Positions 62,056 to 64,000 of a stretch of 64,000 bases of DNA are shown one piece after another. The notes beneath the pieces are model-generated. The model saw only the letters and a list, made by a program, of their open reading frames with translations. It made no database searches and was not told the origin of the DNA. The translations under genes were made by a program, and so were the position numbers. How positions within the stretch are numbered: the stretch's first letter is position 1; every line of letters begins with the position of its first letter. The DNA is from Dendrolimus kikuchii (Eukaryota > Arthropoda > Insecta > Lepidoptera > Lasiocampidae). The stretch is taken from positions 10,364,001-10,428,000 of the forward strand of contig CM034411.1 of the NCBI GenBank assembly GCA_019925095.2. The letters are read 5' to 3'.

Positions 62056-64000
62056 ATTGAAGTTTTTTCAGTTTGTGGGCAACAGAGTGAAACAATAGAT
62101 TGGCATGGTTGCTAGATCTAATATCCAATAGAGTTTGTTATCAATAGCAAATTACCAATTTAAAAATAAATCCCTTTTGTAATAAAAAAACCGACGGCGA
62201 AGGAAAACTAATAACCTGTCGAAAATGATAAAGTTTAATATTTATAAGAACCTGTTGACTTCATGTGTATGAGTTATTTAGATTATTTTCTAGCACGGCA
62301 TTCACAATTTAATAGATTTAGGTACTTTATGAAGACAGGAAGCAATGAAACATTTCAGTACTAATTACAAGAGTTCTTTAAAATTCTTAGTTGTAGTAAT
62401 AAAATCGAGTTACATAGAAACCATCGGTGTTAAATTTGCTATCACCTACATAAGTTTTATTAACTGCTACAGTACTAACTGTTATTTACGATGGACATGT
62501 GTTTCTTTATGTTTGAACTGGAAATACATATGTAATTATTTTAGTATCGAGGGTTACCTAAATTTTACTAATTTATTTTAATTTGTTAAAATCAAAACTA
62601 AAATGAATGAATAAATTTTGTTTTATTCATATTGCAATCTCTTCTGTTTTCAGGACAGATCCCTTTTTAATTTCTATTTTTTAGTTTGTAATTATTTCTT
62701 GGTACCTGTCATATGTTTCCATAGGCCTGTTTATTGCTTCTTTCTGCTATTCTATTATATATATTTTTAATACCTTGTTTTATTACATTGATTATACATA
62801 TACTACCAACATGGTTATATGTATCTTTAGCTGCGCTTCTTTTATATATATTCTAATTGTCACCTTCATATTAGCAGCTAGACTTTAAGTCTCATACCTA
62901 TGGAAAAAGTTGATCTAGGCCTTGGAAGTCTTAGTAGATCAAAATCTAATAATTATGACATCACAGAATCAGACCTCTCGCTTTTGGGAGATTTTTAATT
63001 AAATTTAAATTTATTCTGTATTAGTCTTGAGTGGAAACGGATAGTAAACATAACTTACAGCAAAATTAGATAAAATATATTTTGTTTCTCTTCATCGGGA
63101 ACCTTGACAAACCTTCGCCAATATTGCTTGCAGTTAAAATTAATCCATTGGCAGCTAATTTCCCACTTCATCGAGTACTTAGGACCAAACGAAACGTGGT
63201 GTGGGCGTGCCGCTTTGTTGTTACATTAACGGGCTATTTTGGATCGTATGAGTGCATGCTATACATTACTGATCTATAAATAATTGTATGAGACGATTTG
63301 GCCTACATTTTTATGGTTTACGTGTGTTGCTATACTTGGAGTATTAGTCAACTAGCAGTCGTCCTCACCTTGTTTACAATTGCCCTGAAAACTTGCAAGA
63401 TGGACCGTCAGTAACATCTGCCAGGCTTCGGGTCTGATATCCGGCGATGACTCGTGTTTTTTACCTCCCCACGTGCCCCGTTCACACTTGTCGTCGCCGG
63501 ATACCATGACATGCTCATAGCGGCGGCGTTTCTACTTTATACTTATGTTTATATTTTAGCTAATATCTTTAAAAATCATAGCCTATATGTAATGACAGGA
63601 ATGACTCATTCTGATGTTTTAAGCTAAGATTTCTAACCGTACAGGAATGACGAAAAAATACTAATTCCTCACAGTACGCTGGTGGATTATTATTTTGTTA
63701 ACGCTGGGGAATGCGTTTGCGCATCCTCGCGAGCCCGGGGATGACACTGAAGGATATATAGGGCTCCCGACGGCCAACGCTACACAATAACTTCTGAGAA
63801 TAGAAGCTGCAAGCACCGACCACCAGACTACGTACTAAACCTTTCAGCATCCCTTCGCATCGTAATAAGACGCTATAGGTCCATAATCATAGGTATGATC
63901 TGCCGTAACGTCTCCATGCAAGCCGTCTAGGAAGGGTGTCCATAGGGCTTGGCACGCCGGGAGGGGCCAGTCCAGTCCCACTATATCAGAAGAAGATGCA
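62056..64000. other. AT-rich stretch, then a less AT-rich end; nothing assigned
   Basis: 62150-63350 has no recognised feature. 63438-63503 contains TATCCGGCGATGAC and its near-complement GTCGTCGCCGGATA. From about 63700 the base composition rises and a TATATAGGG occurs at 63754, but I cannot support a gene there. Confidence 0.4.

Overview
This window looks like genomic DNA from an insect, most likely a moth or butterfly. The evidence is an AT-rich background, short exons with GT-AG introns, and a dense load of repeats of kinds common in Lepidoptera: tRNA-derived SINEs, Helitron-like elements with TC...CTAG ends, RTE, CR1-like and R1-clade LINE pieces, and LINE tails ending in AATAAA plus TATC repeats. 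The species cannot be named from the sequence alone.

Bases 1-7316 hold the 3' half of a GLI/cubitus interruptus (ci) gene on the + strand. There are five exon pieces (1-42, 1058-1124, 1743-1913, 3282-3419, 4230-6275) and a 3' UTR. All splice phases agree, and the joined product carries three GLI-family signatures: a YDxxSxDxSRRSS motif, a TYQRTLEYVESC motif and a C-terminal NMVVxD...EENQYLxMIQ tail. The zinc fingers lie upstream of the window. A recent RTE insertion with a perfect 14-bp target duplication sits in one intron.

Bases 7317-26300 are intergenic and repeat-rich. They include a nearly complete CR1/L2-like LINE (9600-14061, minus strand) with an APE-RT ORF2, an ORF1 of the baculovirus-FP-like type and a small third ORF between them. 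They also include several Helitrons with exact A|TC...CTAG|T borders, and a 5'-truncated R1-clade LINE that landed in the first 14 bases of a Helitron.

At 26562-27197 (minus) is an intact single-exon dual-specificity phosphatase with a predicted membrane tail. A second intact retroelement, with a restriction-like-endonuclease (R2-superclade-like) architecture, fills 34805-37669 (+). Relatives of it survive as 3' ends at 14062-14260 and as a fold-back at 57264-58460, both with palindromic tails.

From 38 to 64 kb I see mostly nested repeats: a hAT MITE inside a Helitron, a SINE-like copy split by another insertion, and long inverted repeats. There are three weak candidates for gene starts, at 42.43-43.06 kb, 49.40-49.54 kb and 58.60-58.77 kb. 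No further protein-coding gene is convincing. The organising theme is one developmental gene followed by a transposon graveyard whose layers can be ordered by nesting.
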